Of a DNA stretch of 60,241 bases, positions 60,151 to 60,241 are shown piece after piece. Each line of letters begins with the position of its first letter. Within the stretch, counting starts at the first letter, position 1. The stretch is from an uncultured Eggerthellaceae bacterium (lineage in GTDB: Bacteria; Actinomycetota; Coriobacteriia; Coriobacteriales; Eggerthellaceae), in contig CAJURO010000011.1 of the NCBI GenBank assembly GCA_910588985.1, positions 1 through 60,241 of the forward strand, read 5' to 3'. The notes under the pieces were generated by a model that saw nothing but the letters and a program-made list of their open reading frames with translations, had not been told where the DNA came from and searched no databases. A program made the translations under genes and the position numbers.

Positions 60151-60241
60151 ACCAAAAGAACAGACAGATGGAATGAGGTTACGCAGCTGTTCCGCCCGAG
60201 CAGAGAAGATATGCGAAAAAGGGACACCCGAAACAGAAGTG

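Noticed and set aside
60171..60241. Possible start of a gene running off the window end
   Set aside because: Short open frames exist in two phases with no ribosome site; too little sequence to decide.

Overview
The window looks like chromosome from an anaerobic, gut-type actinobacterium of the Coriobacteriia, most likely Eggerthellaceae. This is an inference from the gene repertoire and moderate GC; no rRNA or intact tRNA gene is present to confirm it. Pointers are a membrane-anchored DMSO-reductase-type molybdoenzyme operon, LuxR regulators next to small membrane proteins, several related major facilitator (MFS) carriers paired with soluble hydrolases, Fe-S electron-transfer proteins, and a tryptophan ECF transporter.

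Layout. 1-5.5 kb: unknown proteins, an XRE repressor gene broken by a nonsense codon, a LuxR regulator divergent from a seven-helix membrane protein, then about 0.9 kb of non-coding DNA with 48-bp tandem repeats, phased heptamers and a strong terminator. 5.5-9.4 kb: response regulator, ABC ATPase, permease and histidine kinase, resembling peptide-antibiotic protection systems. 9.7-11.8 kb: a truncated AraC gene coupled to a DMT exporter, and an SRAP DNA-repair protein. 11.9-15.6 kb: a T-box leader with a UGG (Trp) specifier driving a TrpP S-component fused to an ECF ATPase, a second ATPase and EcfT. 15.7-18.2 kb: a heterodisulfide-reductase-like Fe-S protein and a flavoprotein. 18.2-20 kb: a REP-associated transposase with cognate REP palindromes around an acetyltransferase. 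20-22.4 kb: slipin, GntR regulator, orphan NrfD-like subunit.

22.4-28.3 kb is the molybdoenzyme operon: 16-residue leader ORF, haem-binding-type membrane protein, DmsC, DmsA, DmsB, TorD-type chaperone. 28.3-34.5 kb is mixed accessory DNA: VOC-nitroreductase fusion, sunset-domain protein, a degenerate tRNA-Arg-like cloverleaf, a 47-residue CxxC protein coupled to ThpR, a fluoride channel, a VapBC-type pair and a NapH-like polyferredoxin. 34.8-38.7 kb encodes a hybrid sensor kinase overlapping a solute-binding lipoprotein gene. 38.8-40.5 kb is a MerR regulator divergent from a ferredoxin-type aldo/keto reductase, with a textbook 19-bp-spacer MerR promoter.

40.7-52.9 kb is the most coherent candidate new system. 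Three related MFS carriers, an MBL-fold hydrolase, an amidohydrolase, an isochorismatase-type hydrolase, a MATE exporter and two paralogous GntR/UTRA regulators share variants of one operator, best seen as ATGTTGTC-T-GACAACAT. I infer a regulon for uptake and hydrolysis of an unidentified, probably nitrogen-containing compound.

52.9-60.2 kb holds an XRE/membrane/GyrI operon, a restriction-modification pair (HTH-fused C5 methyltransferase and an endonuclease with an MspI-like active-site layout), an ADP-ribosylglycohydrolase gene with two in-frame stops, and two unknown proteins. A long imperfect palindrome at 59.0 kb has a matching half-copy at the very start of the window.
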